A DNA stretch of 64,000 nucleotides from Mactromeris polynyma (GCA_032209605.1 JASFXZ010000015.1:3224001-3288000); one strand, 5' to 3'; numbered from the stretch's first letter, positions 1 to 12,659 are shown. Program-made: numbers and translations. Notes: a model not told the origin generated them from the sequence alone.

Positions 1-769
1 TCAAGTTAAATAGAAGATTCTCGTACTATTTTTGCATAATGAGGAAAAGAACACGAGCAGGTGGCAAACTGATTTCCCCATCATGGGAAACCACCGACAA
101 CTCGTGGAATTTTAGGCGAGTTATTATTCCCCCTGCTTCGTGGCTCATGGCTCCAACTCGGTAACAGCCACATAGACAGATTTCGTTGGTGCTGCTTTAA
201 ATGACGTCATAACACAAAAATAAATGTAACGGATGGATTAGCCTCAATGATAATAACGTAATGCATAGAGAAAAATAAATAAAAACACAAGTTGACCAAA
301 CGAATTAATGATCTGATACACATGGACAACCATTGGAGAACACAACATGAAACAGGGACAAACATAAATATAAACCTCAAGCATTACACACAACAGAACA
401 ATACAATTTCAACAATGTTTGTTATTCGGCTTCGCTAATCTAGTCAAGTGTAAGTCTAAGGAAGTGACGCAGTAGAAAGGCAGTTTTACGAGCTCGTTAA
501 CGGAATATTACATGTATAAGTACGTTTCTCTCGGCATAGTTAATATCACCAATACCATGTTTGAAGTTTTCGCTGCCAGACATGGTAATCATTTATAAAG
601 AAATCATCATCTTGAACAAGTCAGTTAACAGCTTTCTCATGAATGAAATACATACTGTGTAGGTGCCACTACTTGGGTCACTGGGTTAGGTGCTATATTC
701 TTAATTTAGTGGTGTTGTTCCGAAAGGTTTTGGCGGCGTCATGCCGATAGACGACAACGATAACGGTGG
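1..769. other. Upstream of gene 1, no gene recognised
   Basis: AT-rich sequence without convincing exons, ending at the gene 1 TATA box. Confidence 0.5.
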
Positions 770-803
770 TATATAAGTGAATAACTGAAGACACGGACGA
801 GTC
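770..803 (+). promoter_or_regulatory. Gene 1 core promoter
   Basis: TATATAAG at 770-777, with an initiator-like TCAC about 30 bp downstream (A at 803) and the ATG at 831. The layout matches the promoters of genes 2 and 3, but the surrounding bases differ. Confidence 0.5.
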
Positions 804-830
804 ACCGGGTTGTTGTTTCTTTCTTGTATC

Positions 831-894
831 ATGGTACAACGTGTAGTAAAGCCTTTTTTGACATTAATTGCTGTTGGTGATGTACTAAAATTTG
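831..894 (+). CDS. Gene 1 exon 1: start codon and signal peptide
   Basis: The exon opens with ATG at 831 and reads MVQRVVKPFLTLIAVGDVLK plus one Phe and one base into the next codon. It ends at a strong donor (G|gtaagg). Basic residues precede a hydrophobic run, as in a signal peptide. In genes 2 and 3 the start codon and hydrophobic segment are split by a long intron; here they are in one exon, so this exon is not a simple orthologue of theirs. An ATG|gtacaa splice at the start codon itself is a weaker alternative. Confidence 0.55.
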
Positions 895-3800
895 GTAAGG
901 ATATTTTCCTATCATATGTTCGTTATACCTCCTTCTATTTTATGGTTTGAGATATTTGTTGAATTTTATGTATTGTACCCCACCCACCGTCTGTAGTCTG
1001 CGAAGTTTTCAGTCTTTATTTGTTTCGTAAATAGGATGCAAATTTAAAGCAGTTATTATTTCTTGCGTTCGCTTTCCTGTGACTTGGAACATATGTGAAC
1101 GTTTATGTACATTGTTTCATTATATCAAGTTTCTAAGGGAGGTAATCTATTGTTCAATGACACGTGTTCTTATTCAATTACTTCCCTTGACTATTTCTAG
1201 TATTATTTCTATGAAGGGAATATATCTGAACGTTGTTTGTATTTTCTAAGATTTCAATTGCATTTAATATGCATTGTATTTTCTAGAGTATTTTCATACA
1301 GTGTATGCATCACATTATTATAAGTTGGTCTCTTGTATGTAATGTATGTGGTCTGTACATCTCTGTGACATGTTTGTTCTTGTATTTCAGTCAATCATGA
1401 CACAACATGACTTCAGATAACGACTTGAATACAACAAATACAAAACCACTGAAGTTGTTTGTCTTATTTTCCCGGGGTCATGCATAGACACATATCATTT
1501 CTAAACCAGCTGCAATATACTGCGTCATACACATGTCCGTATGTTTTTCGGCACAGCCGTACTAACATGGTTTGGCTAATTACATATTCAGTGTTATGTA
1601 AACCAATCAAATCTTACGTTAACCACCAAGGCCATTTCGCGCAATTTCTCTTCAATTTAAAAATAGTTGTAACCTTGAAGCAGATTGGGAATTCTCCACG
1701 GGGAATTCTCTGGTGTTGGATTTAAGAAGACTTTCTTGGTTTTATGTACCAGTCGCGAACATTTATATGCTTTTAATCAGATAAATCGCTATGTTACAAG
1801 TTTATTAACATGTATGTTTGAGTTCACGACTTACGCAATATTAAGTAATGTTGAACTATATTGAAACAGACCATACTGTGTCTAAGATCACACTACGGAG
1901 TTATTTATTATGCCGTCTCATTCGGACCACCTCGGCATTATTTGCTCTGCCGAATACCGCCAAGAAGTTACGATTGATGCAGTCTCAAACGCAGTGATCT
2001 CCCCTTACAGGTCTCGGAGTATTTGTAGTATATCGTAATTGAATGACATTTAGGCATTTTTTATGTTGTACAACAAAATTTAACCTGGAGAGTGCAACCA
2101 ATTTGCAAACTTCAAGTTGCGCCGATCATCTTTTTTAAAGATATTTCTTGTTGTCAATATATTAACAAATGAATCTATGTGAATTTAATACGACTGGGAA
2201 ACATTTCAAATAAACCAAATCTGCACAAAAAAAGAGCCAAACTGCTAGCATGTATATACCCTCTTCGTTGCGAACTGTCGAGTATACAGTTTGAAACTAG
2301 TAATCATTTTGAAGTCGTTGTACACATATCTTGTAAAGTACATTGTTATACCAAGAATAAATAAATAGTGCGAGAGTGTGGTGGATGTGATAGTTTCCCT
2401 TAAGTGGATAAAGCACTGTGACTATGTTAGTTTTCTTACATAAACGTTTGCTGATGCTCATAGTGTACTAGACGTAATTTGACATGCGATTGATATCCAC
2501 GATGTCTGTGATATATATCATTCAATTGTACTAATGATTTATATATTTGATAGAATTAAAGTAAATATTATATTTTGTCACCATTTGATCGGCGTTGTCG
2601 TCCTCTCGGTCCACAGTATTTATTACTATATTTATACATAGTACTAACTTGTAACTTGGCACACATCTTTATCTTACTAGATGAGCACGCTGGAATAAAC
2701 AGATAACTATGTGATGGAATTTGCTTGAATTACGTCCCGATTGTGACATATAAACATCTGTGTTAACCCGTAAATTAAAACCCACTTTATCATACCACAA
2801 TACCGAGAGTATTCAAGCTTGTTACTCGATTTAGTCTTCTCTAGATGTATGAAGCATAAGAGAGATAACTCTGTGATAAATGTAGCTTTTAATATGCCTC
2901 TAGAGTATTCTAACTTGATACATGTACACACTTTTCACAAAAAAGGGAAAATATTGGACAAAATGAAACACTCGGTAATGTATTTTGATGCACGATAACC
3001 CCTTGTCCTAAAATATATCAGATGAGCAGGCGGTGCTCTAGTTTAAATATCGCAAGTGTTTTACTCTAAACATGTACAGGGTTATCAAATAGGAAGTTGG
3101 CATAAATGTGGCAATTTAAAACAACAGGAAATTGTATATGTACATAGCTTGGATGTTTAGATTATTAATGCCATTTTGTTATGCGTAATAAGTTTAACAA
3201 CCTTCCTAAATAGTATACAAATGTTAATAAGTGCAGTATCAAATGTTTTGACGGTGTATACATTGTCATTTGTAAGTACAGTGTGTGTGCTTAAACGTTT
3301 TTTTTTATTTTCGTCTATAATTATATTGTAAAAAAACATACCTGAAGTCCTAGACGTGTAAAATACCATCTGTGTGAGGTAATGCACCCGAATGAACGAC
3401 GCAAGGAATACATTTTTAGCAGACCAAAGTCCTTGCTATTTTGGCAAGGCGGCTGTATAACATCATACGCTCTACTACAAGCAATGGGAACTTCCCATAT
3501 CAATTATAGGTACGTGTAAATGACTTGATAACGCCATATACATCAAACCCTGTTTCGAACCTGCACTCGAATGCTTTATCAGCCTGGCTTCGCTTACAGC
3601 GAATACAGTATTTAAACGAAAGGACATTAAGATAAATGCATCACGCATAATGTATTCATTAAGACAGCAACAATGTTCTTTACAGAACAGTAAAGATGTT
3701 TGTATCATGGCGGTTGTTTACAGGTTACACGCTATATATTTTTTGTCGACCTACACTCGGTGAGTATGTCCATATAAGCACGTGCTTATGTACTTGAATG

Positions 3801-6800
3801 ACAATTCATACAAGTCATACAAATTATATCCAAGCTTAAACTACGAGCTACATAAGTGGCACTTGTCAGAGGAAAAGAAATCGAAGTTAAAATAATATAC
3901 AGCCGAGTAATTATTACCGTAATCACAATACCATTTCAAGAGTGCATCAATATGTTTAAGACCAGTATAATTTACAACAGTGCAAACAAATATAATCTCA
4001 TTATGGCCGTTTCTGTACTGATGAAATATTTACACATTTTAGTTACGTTAATGTAGTACTTTTATGTGAATGTCGAGAAATAGCTACGATCTAATTAACG
4101 GACACGTTTAATGATAATGGTTTAACAATATTTAAATCGTTGTGTGAACATTGTTTTTTATATTTTTTGTTGCATGTAAAGTCCACTTTCCCCATATGCA
4201 GTTCCTTTACTTAATACAGAATGCATGTTTTTTGTCACCCCACTTTCAACCCGTGATCAATAGCTTTCTGGGCTTGTACCGTGATGTATTTCATACATTC
4301 AAATATCCACCTTGTTGCCCCCTATGGTTTAGTTTCGGCGCAGCCGTTCTAACGTGACTTTGCTATTTGCATATCAGTGTTGAGTAAACCAATCAAATCT
4401 TTACCACTAAACCAACTTCTCTTCAACCGAACAACGTTTGTAACCTTGACCCGGATTTGATCACCTCTCAATAAAGGATATGTTACCTTAACGAAATCCA
4501 ATGAATTTCGGTGAATTTACCGATTCCTTTTAGGATCTGAAATGACCCGCAAACATCTCAGCAATTTGTTATGTTGCACAACAAACCATTTTAAAGTAAG
4601 ATGTAATAGCATTTAAAACACAGTCAGGTATATCACTGTTTATTCCCAATTGATTTAAAATAATGTATCATGTAGCACAATAATGCTTTTAGAGGCTTCA
4701 AGTATTGAACAATTAAAACTATTGTAAGATAGGTGATTTGAGGGCGATTTTATCGGCGACAAAACGCCTTGCATTACGTTTCTGTCAATCACATACAGCA
4801 CTATCTTGCTTTACTTTATTATAATTAATGTCTTTTAATCGCGCATCAAGGAATAAACTGAAACCATTTAAATAAACAGAACCATATCCTCTAATTTTTT
4901 GTTCTAAGTACATTGATTTCAAAACTGGGTTTTCAAAATGTACCTAAGTTTAAATTGCATGCATTTCAGGCTGTAGACAGGGTTCTATTGATTTGTGTTT
5001 TCGTATTTTTGTTGTGGACATTTCCAGCGCTGGTGAGTCGTATTAACGTTGTTACCATAACCGTATATGGAATTTATTCTGCTTGTGTTTATAGTAAAAT
5101 GTTATAAAGCATGACCTACGTAACATAATATTAATGGAAACATAAGAAATCAGTAATGACGAAGTACTGTAACTATACCATTTTATTTATTACATAGGAA
5201 ACGCATTTTTTTTAAATGTGTCAAATGTTTTTGCTGTAGCTGTTTCTGATAGGACATGTACATCTGGTGGCACTGAATGCGATAGTATTCCAAATTCAGA
5301 ATGTGACGCGAGTCTTGTATGCCAATGCGAACAAGGATACACAGACATCTTGGGCACATGCGAAAAAACAGGTATGTGGTATTGAAGCATACTAGTGGCA
5401 TATACATATGTATGTTAAGTATTAAATAAGATTAAAAAATATGTTGCGCATGAAAAAATATTGACATGTTTTAGCTAATTGGTAATGTTCGCATTCTGAC
5501 ATATTTTAAGTGACAGTTTCCTAACAAATGTAGTCGAATTACCGACCAATTTTAGTTATTTTTTCTACAATCAGGGACGACATCGCATGAATCAACAATA
5601 GCCTGTAAACGAGACATCGACTCGTAGTGACCATTCTTATTTTTATAATTCGTTATAATAGTTTCAAACAATCATGTTACATAATATAAAAATATACATA
5701 CATCGCTACCATAGCGAGAATACGTATTCACAAACACAATCTGGTTGTTGTAGGGTAATGTGTATAAACATAGACTGCTATGTAGGAGTGTTGCTCGAGG
5801 GTTTTAATATCCGGTTTGAATCAATTTTAAAATTTAGCATAACAATTTCAACATCTGCTCTTTTACTTTTGGTGAACATTTTTTTATTCAACTTGATTTT
5901 CATATAAAGTGACCAATCAGAGGTTTGCTTGGTTTCAGAAATATCCTCCAGCTTTTTCGAGATTTGATTGGTTTTTGCACACCGCTGTCGATCAAATCGC
6001 AAAAGTCATATGGAGGTAATTACATATCAAATGACTGAAGTCATAACATCGCGCAATGCAAGTACGGGAGGAGAATACATGTTAAGGAACCTTATTCCTA
6101 AATATACATAATGAATTGTTAAACATGGCATGTTTTTGAAGCATGCCATAAAGATTTACAGTAACAACAAATATTATTTAACATTGGTGTATATGCCATG
6201 CTCGTGCGGTAAAATACTGGTCTGAATCCGGGTCCGGAATATTCTTCCGACTCGTCTGTCGAGAGCGTCCATGTACAAAGTAATTCCTTCGGTGTCTACA
6301 AATAGCGATTTGGTCAGTTCCACGAGCGGGCAATTTTTATGAATATGCGAATGAATCGTATCGACGATAGTAACCGCTAGTCGGCAATGAAAAAATTCTT
6401 CCGATTATTAGCACGACTGTAATAATTGCCGCAATTAAGATCAGTCATAATTCAGGGTTCACGTCTGTATATTTAGACAATAAATAGTATTTTATTTGAG
6501 TTTGGCAATATTTTGTATTCTGCACAAGAACAAAATAGTATTGCTACGTTCTGTATTTAGTTACTGGAAGGTCATAATGTTTAATATCGTGTGGCATTCG
6601 GTATACTTAGCATTCAATGATGAATGGACTTCTTTTATTCTAATAAGTACAGTTACTTTACCGCTTGGACATGTCATGACTTTTGTGTCCTAGTTTCATC
6701 AGTATCGACCCTGTGTCGTGTTTTAGAAACGCGAAAAATCGGTCAATGGCGTTACCGGGATTCAATGCCGGGTCTACGAATTGCCGGTCCGTTATGTTAA

Positions 6801-8586
6801 CCACTACACCACAGCGACCTAAGACATTGTTGAGGCAAACATTCTGAGCATAACTCATGACGAAATCATGCGACAATGTAGTCCGGAGTTTTATAGTTGG
6901 CAACAGTGATGTTTGTTTACTGAAATCAGGAAAATGACAATGTGAATTAGTATAATTATGCTAATTGACCTATGTTAAATAAACACGCTTATATCACTGT
7001 TTGTTTGATTTAAGATGTTAGTAACACCGACTGCCTAAATGATAACGAATGTCCTGTTAACGCCATGTGTGAAAGTGGAACATGCAAATGTGATGTTGGA
7101 TTCACCGAGAATGCCGATGAGTGCGTGGCAGGTAAGAGATAATTTGATATTCACAGACAAATTAAGTTCGAGCAGGAAATGCCGCATACCATTGCTCAGC
7201 TATTCCACAAGCACAGGGAGGCATGGAAATACATTATACATGTAGATAATTTCTAGGTAAAAGGGACACACGATACAAAATGATAATTGTTTGGGACCCG
7301 GTGCTAAATAATTGAATATATGTGAATTGGGAAGTATTGTAATGGATTGTGCATCCGAAATTCGTACCGTCCGAACTTGATAGTTTTACCAATGTCAAGT
7401 TACCTTGATTTCATCCTCATCAAAGTCGCTTCCACTTTGTCTTGTATTAGAATAAGTATTTATTTGTTAATCTATTGCGTGTGTCTATTCATTAATCATG
7501 GCGATGTACTTTAGTTACCGTCGTCTGAAGTTCATCGTCGCTTCAAAATAATCAAGTCATTTATTCGCGGCTATTTACAGCGTATTAATACCGTACTATG
7601 TAAAGAGTATTAGTCAAGTATTTTTGTCGTCACTGTTGTAATCTGTTTTATGCGATTTGTTCTTTATCGTTACTTATTCGTTGTTATATGAATATTATTG
7701 ATGATTATTGCAAATTATGATATGTATATGTAAATGCAGCAATAACTATTTGTTCGGCCATATCGCGGAATGCTGGGGTTTTGCTGGCGCCAACGTTTAA
7801 ACATGTTACTTCATTAATTGTCAATGAATGCTCTTACGTGTACATCCGATTGACTCCTTATCATATTGGCAATGTGTTGGAATCACACATAGTAGGGAAA
7901 TCTTGTTAAATGATTAGTTATAACTTAAAATGTTACACTTAGCCGCATTACGCATTTAATGCTGGCATTTCTAAACTCGTTCTGATTGGCTGCCAGCATC
8001 CCAGCATAAATGCCAGCATTACGGAACCAATATAAAGGCAGACGATACAGCAAAACGCCAGCATTCAGTATTCAGTAGACACAGCCATGGTCTACGTCAG
8101 TCGAAACTTCAAACCCTCTTCAGGTAGAATGAGTCTCTAAATTTAGTATATACTTCAACTGTTAAACTACAATACGGGTTACCTGTTTAGGACAACGCAA
8201 CTCAGACTAAACTAATAATATATATGTTTTCGCGACTTTCTGCAACTAATTCTTCGATCCGATCTATCTAATACAAACTACCCGTAGGCGTGTCGCTGTG
8301 TTTGTCGTCAGTTTATATGATCACATATTATTTTGTTTGCATATTATGAAACGTACAACTAAGTAGTAGAAATATAGCCAGTAAGATCTCAAACAGGCAA
8401 GTCTTATAAGACCTGTGAATAGTACATCTCTCATCGCTACAATATTGTTTGTTGTATTTTATACCGTTCCGATTAGTGAGTTTTCGGACGAGAGGTGGTT
8501 TACAGTATGTATACCACTTGCATAACATTTTAAATTCTGTATTACACAACGGTTTATCTTATTTTTCAGAATCGGGTGCAGCATAA
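831..8586 (+). CDS. Gene 1: secreted protein with two EGF-like Cys-rich modules (spliced, 4 exons)
   Basis: The model joins 831-894, 5240-5371, 7015-7131 and 8570-8586, giving 109 residues. All introns are phase 1 with GT/AG borders and the joined frame is open. Residues 1-21 look like a signal peptide with a hydrophobic core (FLTLIAVGDVL). Residues 22-65 and 66-104 are six-Cys modules with spacings 6,7,5,1,10 and 5,5,4,1,10, close to the EGF fold. The protein is likely secreted; partner and function are unknown. The final exon encodes only ESGAA before a stop, whereas gene 2 and gene 3 have a hydrophobic tail at this place, so gene 1 should lack a membrane anchor. The start was chosen because a TATA box lies 61 bp upstream and the ATG exon ends in a good GTAAGG donor. 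A possible additional exon at 4970-5032 is listed separately. The family resembles EB/EGF-like small-module proteins expanded in molluscs; exact family is uncertain. Confidence 0.62.
2360..4420. repeat. Family-flank block, copy in gene 1 intron 1
   Basis: Shares landmarks with 38480-40690 (GATGTCTGTGA, CCTCTAGAGTATTCTAACT, ACATTCAAATATCCACC), and in part with 12660-15700 and 36150-38060. No exon is seen inside. Confidence 0.65.
4970..5032 (+). CDS. Gene 1 candidate optional exon (signal-peptide exon relic)
   Basis: A 63-nt segment lies between a pyrimidine-rich AG (gcatttcag) and a GTGAGT donor. In one frame it reads AVDRVLLICVFVFLLWTFPA then Leu, an excellent signal-peptide core. Its start and end resemble the signal exon of gene 2 (19684-19747), but it is one base shorter, so that frame leaves in phase 0 and does not join the module at 5240. 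Joined after exon 1 in phase 1 it stays open in another frame and could be a cassette. It may be the decayed ancestral signal exon replaced by the exon at 831. Confidence 0.35.
5240..5371 (+). CDS. Gene 1 exon: EGF-like module 1
   Basis: A 132-nt phase 1-1 exon preceded by ttttttgctgtag and followed by GTATGT. It has six Cys in the order RTC, TEC, SEC, VCQC and GTC, with spacing 6,7,5,1,10. The acceptor at 5239 is preferred over the AG at 5252-5253 because only it keeps the Cys frame with the upstream phase. Confidence 0.72.
6748..6819 (-). repeat. tRNA-like SINE head, decayed
   Basis: The minus strand repeats GGTCGCTGTGGTGTAGTGGT, the CGGACCGGCAATTCG arm and the downstream GACCGATTTTTCGCGTTTCT, but box B is damaged (GCATTGAATCC). 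Confidence 0.65.
7015..7131 (+). CDS. Gene 1 exon: EGF-like module 2
   Basis: A 117-nt phase 1-1 exon between ttgatttaag and GTAAGA. Six Cys with spacing 5,5,4,1,10; the end reads CKCDVGFTENADECVA. Its closest relative in the window is the gene 2 exon at 29530-29649, which has the same ending and a similar downstream intron, so the two were copied together. Confidence 0.75.
8031..8123 (+). promoter_or_regulatory. Possible internal promoter and mini-exon in gene 1 last intron
   Basis: A CCAAT sequence touches TATAAAGG at 8031, and two TCAGTA initiator-like sites follow at 8065 and 8072. An ATG at 8087 opens MVYVSRNFKPSS and reaches a GTAGAA donor at 8124 in phase 1, the phase of all other exons here. 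Joined to the exon at 8570 it would make a 17-residue peptide. The block also carries several TGCCAGCAT/ATGCTGGCA inverted motifs, so it may instead be part of a small repeat. Confidence 0.25.
8570..8586 (+). CDS. Gene 1 terminal exon, truncated tail
   Basis: The acceptor ttatttttcag leads into codons for ESGAA and then TAA at 8584. Genes 2 and 3 begin their last exon with ESGA at the same phase and continue into a hydrophobic tail. The stop here removes that tail. A poly(A) signal AATAAA follows at 8663. Confidence 0.6.
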
Positions 8587-8662
8587 TTATGTTGACCCGA
8601 GTAGCGCCTGAAGTCTTTACATCAATATCAATCATCTGTGACAGTTTGAAAAAAACTCTTCC

Positions 8663-8668
8663 AATAAA
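8663..8668 (+). terminator. Gene 1 poly(A) signal
   Basis: Canonical AATAAA 77 bp after the gene 1 stop codon. Confidence 0.4.
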
Positions 8669-9903
8669 AATACGGAGCTCAACTCACAGCATTATGCGTG
8701 TGATCTAAAATGTACATCAAAGAAGACGAACTCAATGGATCCTTGAAAAAAAAAAGTTCATTTACTCTTATCAACTGTGAAAGTTTGAAACAAATACGCT
8801 CAATAACACATTTCCTCATTAACATCTGTTGGCTCCTTATGTACTTAAGAAAGTAAAACACATTAAAGAAAAGAGGCATGCACAAGTCACGAATCATTGT
8901 TGGTTTGACTGTCAAATGACGTTGTGCGTACTACAATGGGATCATAAACAGAAGGAAACCGGGAGATATATAACTCATAGAAATGCCTCGATGATAAGTA
9001 CTAAATGCAGTTGACGCAGGAGGAATATGAGGTTTGTCGTTCCGCCTGACGAGGCAACCACTGCTTCACACATGATACATTCTGCCTTTCTCCGCCAGTT
9101 GTTTCAAAATAATACCAATGATGTTCCTTTTCCAAATATTTCTGCCAGACGACATTAAACTTAAACGCTTACATTTACGCTTACATATTAATAAAGAGCG
9201 TCTAGACGACGGAAGGGACATTACTCCTTTCGTCTCCAACAAGGGACAAGACATACACAGTATCTATATCATCACTGTATTGAGTTCGATATGGTATGCA
9301 ATACCGGTACGTACTGATATATCAATTCAGCCCATTTATGGTACTGTTATTCGAAAGTTGACGTTAAAGATATTATAATTTATATGTCAATATATTTGTA
9401 AAATAGTTTTGTTTTCGTGTTCTTAATATTCAAATGTACACTAGTCAATCTTTGGCACGTGTATGTTCGTGAATACCTGTTTGATGATTGAATTAAAGGA
9501 AATATTCTTAACATCATTGCTCGTGATGTATGTGCACATAATACATTACAACCATTCCATTGTACTGCTTGAATGAGTAATTACATTTGTTTATGAAACA
9601 TAACGGTGGTTTTCCCGGGAACAACGTCTTATACAAAACAACGTTCTGGTAGCTACTCATGTCCATATCTGCTGTGGTATCATACACATTTCACAATCCA
9701 GCTCCTCTCAATGTTTTAGAATGTACATTTACTTTTAGTCCCCGACTGTTTACGCTTTTCATGATGGAATTCCCAATAATTAGTTTTATTCCCGACCTGT
9801 TCGGACAAGTGATTCCGAGTTATTACCATTTTGAACTACCGATGACGTGTTTTCAGTGAAGTCAGTCTCGTCCCCGACAGCTTTTTTCAGAATTTAAATG
9901 CAA

Positions 9904-11000
9904 TTACTTTAGATAATTCAAAACACCCGTAAGTATCTTCTTCAAATTTTTTGCGCATAAATTCTCATCATAATGAGTGTTCTTCGTGTTTTTAGATAAT
10001 GCCTGGATACCATCAAATGTCTGTGAATCAACAATGAAGACCGTGTACTTCATCACGGATTTGTATAAACTGGCGTTTTGGTTCAGCAATATTTTTATCT
10101 TGCGATTGCTTAATTTCAAGGATGTCACAGTGCTTGAATTGGAAAGGGTTATACACTTACGGTCCCACTCCTCGCCAATGAATACTTTTGCATATATAAT
10201 TTATATCTGACGCTCCGGTACTCTCATTTGCTGTCCAAGTACACACGATAGCATTTTCAATTTGAGCATCAGAGTTCCGATTTTGGCACAAACATTGCTG
10301 ATATCTGGATACTTATCTTCTTCATTATCAACAGTACTGCTGGTACATGTACCCTTATCAACTGCATTTCCAATAATCGTTATACCAACAATAGTTGGTG
10401 TTCTCTCTCCATCAGAGTGATGTTCATTCGCACATGCATCAATTTGTTCAAAAATCATATGTTTGATACATTGATAAAAAACCCAAGTGAACAGTCTGGA
10501 GTCAAATTACTTTCAATTGCATTACGAATACTAGTGAGATATTGCTTCACAAATCGCTGACCATTTCTACCGTTACATGTAACTAGTCATTAATATTTCG
10601 TGTGACATAGGTACAATGTGAACACCGCATATTTTCCTGATGGTCCTTAATACTTAGTCTCCATTAAATTTTCCAGTCTATCAAAAACATGAATTACTAT
10701 GTTACAACTGACTTTTAAATCAACTGATGTGAAGAACAAATAAGCAGCATATTTAAGAGGTTCGTACATACCAGTTTTCATTTAAAATTTGATACCCCAA
10801 CAGTTTCGTTACAGTAAAAGTGCCTTTTTATCTGTTTTACTTCAGTGTAAGATTTTCATGCAGGTGTTAGTTCACAGAAGTTTTCACCTTTGCTGACATT
10901 CTCGTAATTCACCATCTCCGTCCGCACAATGTCACCGTCATTTTCCACTTGAAGACGATAAATAAGCCAACATTTCTGGCATGCTGTCTTGATTCAACAA
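9904..11000 (-). pseudogene. Unrecognised broken coding region
   Basis: Minus-strand frames give several coding-like stretches in order: LIYRLQVENDGDIVRTEMVN (10930-11000), KDHQENMRCSHCTYVTRNIN (about 10590-10655), NGRNGQRFVKQYLTSIRNAI (about 10515-10580), the 85-codon open frame 10458-10201 starting MIFEQIDACANEHHSDGERT, and KVFIGEEW to NYLK (10195-9904). They are separated by stops or frame changes. Amino-acid composition is balanced, unlike the Ile/Tyr-rich noise frames elsewhere. The family was not recognised. Confidence 0.35.
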
Positions 11001-11164
11001 AATGTACAAATTTAGGTGGTTGTGTTTATTTATTCATTCTATGTTGGCTTCATAAATGTATTTTTTATTACATTTAACGCAGCGCAATATCGAACGTGGT
11101 TACAGCAACCGTCATACACCATATGTATATGTCTCTTGTACATCGGGCGAACCGCTCACCTCTT

Positions 11165-11560
11165 TGCCGGTAAACGCGCTCTCTTCTCTATTTTCCTAAT
11201 GCGGTGGATACAGACTCGTCTTTGAAGACAATCGGCTATTGTATACCTTGCATGTCGTCTGACCCACTCTTTCCGCAAGGTCGATGTCTCGGTCTAAGTC
11301 TTATTCCAACTTTCGGACAACTACAGCGTAATCCATGCGCACGTAAATATTTACGTACTGTTGCGTCATTAATTGGCCTTTGGAGATTTCCGAGCATGGT
11401 TCGTGCTGTTTCCCTAGCATCCAGTCGGTGGTCATGGAAGTCGGGTTTGTTGAGGAGTTGTACCAATCATCCTAGGTCGTCTGCTACGATCAGGTACACC
11501 CTTGGTGACTTGCAATTTCTCACGAAGCATTGCTTATGTCCGGGGCTCTCGGTTAAATGA
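11165..11560 (-). pseudogene. Tc1-like transposase fragment
   Basis: Minus-strand reading gives RRPRMIGTT, a shift, then HDHRLDARETARTMLGNLQ, NDATVRKYLRAHGLR and GIRLRPRHRP, followed by WSSKTSL-like sequence. This is the middle (linker and start of the catalytic part) of a Tc1 transposase. Neither terminus nor the inverted ends could be found. Confidence 0.7.
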
Positions 11561-12659
11561 CCGTGCTAACTAAAATAAGACAGAATGTTCGAACTATTAA
11601 GTGTCATTACCGGTGCTATCTATTATGCTTCGTATCAGGTTTTATGGCCGGAAAATAATTATTCGCTGTTAAAAGTAATTGAAGTAGTAAATCGGACGAC
11701 AAATACCAGTTGAATCGTATTACCAAGATGAAGTTCCGACTTACTCTCAATAACGAAAGAGAAACCTCCTAGTAAGCAATTTACCAAAACCGCACCATGT
11801 AATAATCTTGAAGTAAACGGTTTCAATAAAAAGTTGTCAAAACGTACGCCACGGCTGCATAAAAGTAATGTAACGCGACGTCTGACATTTGAAACGTATT
11901 TTGTATGTGTACATGTGTATTGTATTACATTGAGCTTCAAAAATCATTTAACAATTTCATAAGTTCAGGATTTGATTGTACACCTGAACATACAAATAAC
12001 AGATTGCAATAAAAGGCACTTGGACAAACGACATTGCAACTTACACCACTTTTCCTTTTCAAGAGTTAGACGCGTAAATAGAAAATACCACTTTGTCAAT
12101 ATTTAATGAGTATTCACGATCACTCATGTAACATGTTGTTATTATCATTTTATAGTATTTAAACAGTAAACGGCTTAATGACGGCGTAATACATTATGTT
12201 AAGCTAGCATGTCATCGTAATATCATGTGGGTTGATTATAAGATATTCGTTACAAATGATTTTTTAGGTATAGTTTAATGATTTTGAAATTGTCATTTAC
12301 TATCCACGTTGTGCTTGAACTATATTTTGTTGATAACGACATCGACAAATGATTTATATGAAGTGGATATACATATATGTTAAAAAAAAAAAACCCAGAT
12401 TTTTTATTATTATGAATTTACACCATATTTTTTGCGGCTGCTCCCAAGTGTGAGGCTGTGTAGTTAATCAGTCAACATTGTTCGTCCTAATCGGCTCATA
12501 TTAATACAAATGTATGACAGTAGACGCGTAAATACTTAAATGCACATTTTGCAGTGAATGTATTGCGAATACATATTAATTCGTTCCTCTTTTTAAGTTT
12601 CAATAGACAGAGCAGTTTGACAAATTTTCTTTTTAAAACTGACATTATATTAATGAGAG
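11561..12659. other. Intergenic, no feature recognised
   Basis: AT-rich. The open frame at 11659-11940 (minus) has no recognisable motif and is probably noise. Confidence 0.5.

Noticed and set aside
1391..1460. TATTTCAG acceptor-like site followed by a possible exon
   Set aside because: In the required phase it meets a stop after a few codons and has no Cys pattern.
7039..7245. 68-codon open frame overlapping gene 1 module 2
   Set aside because: Out of frame with the Cys-rich reading and runs through the splice donor.
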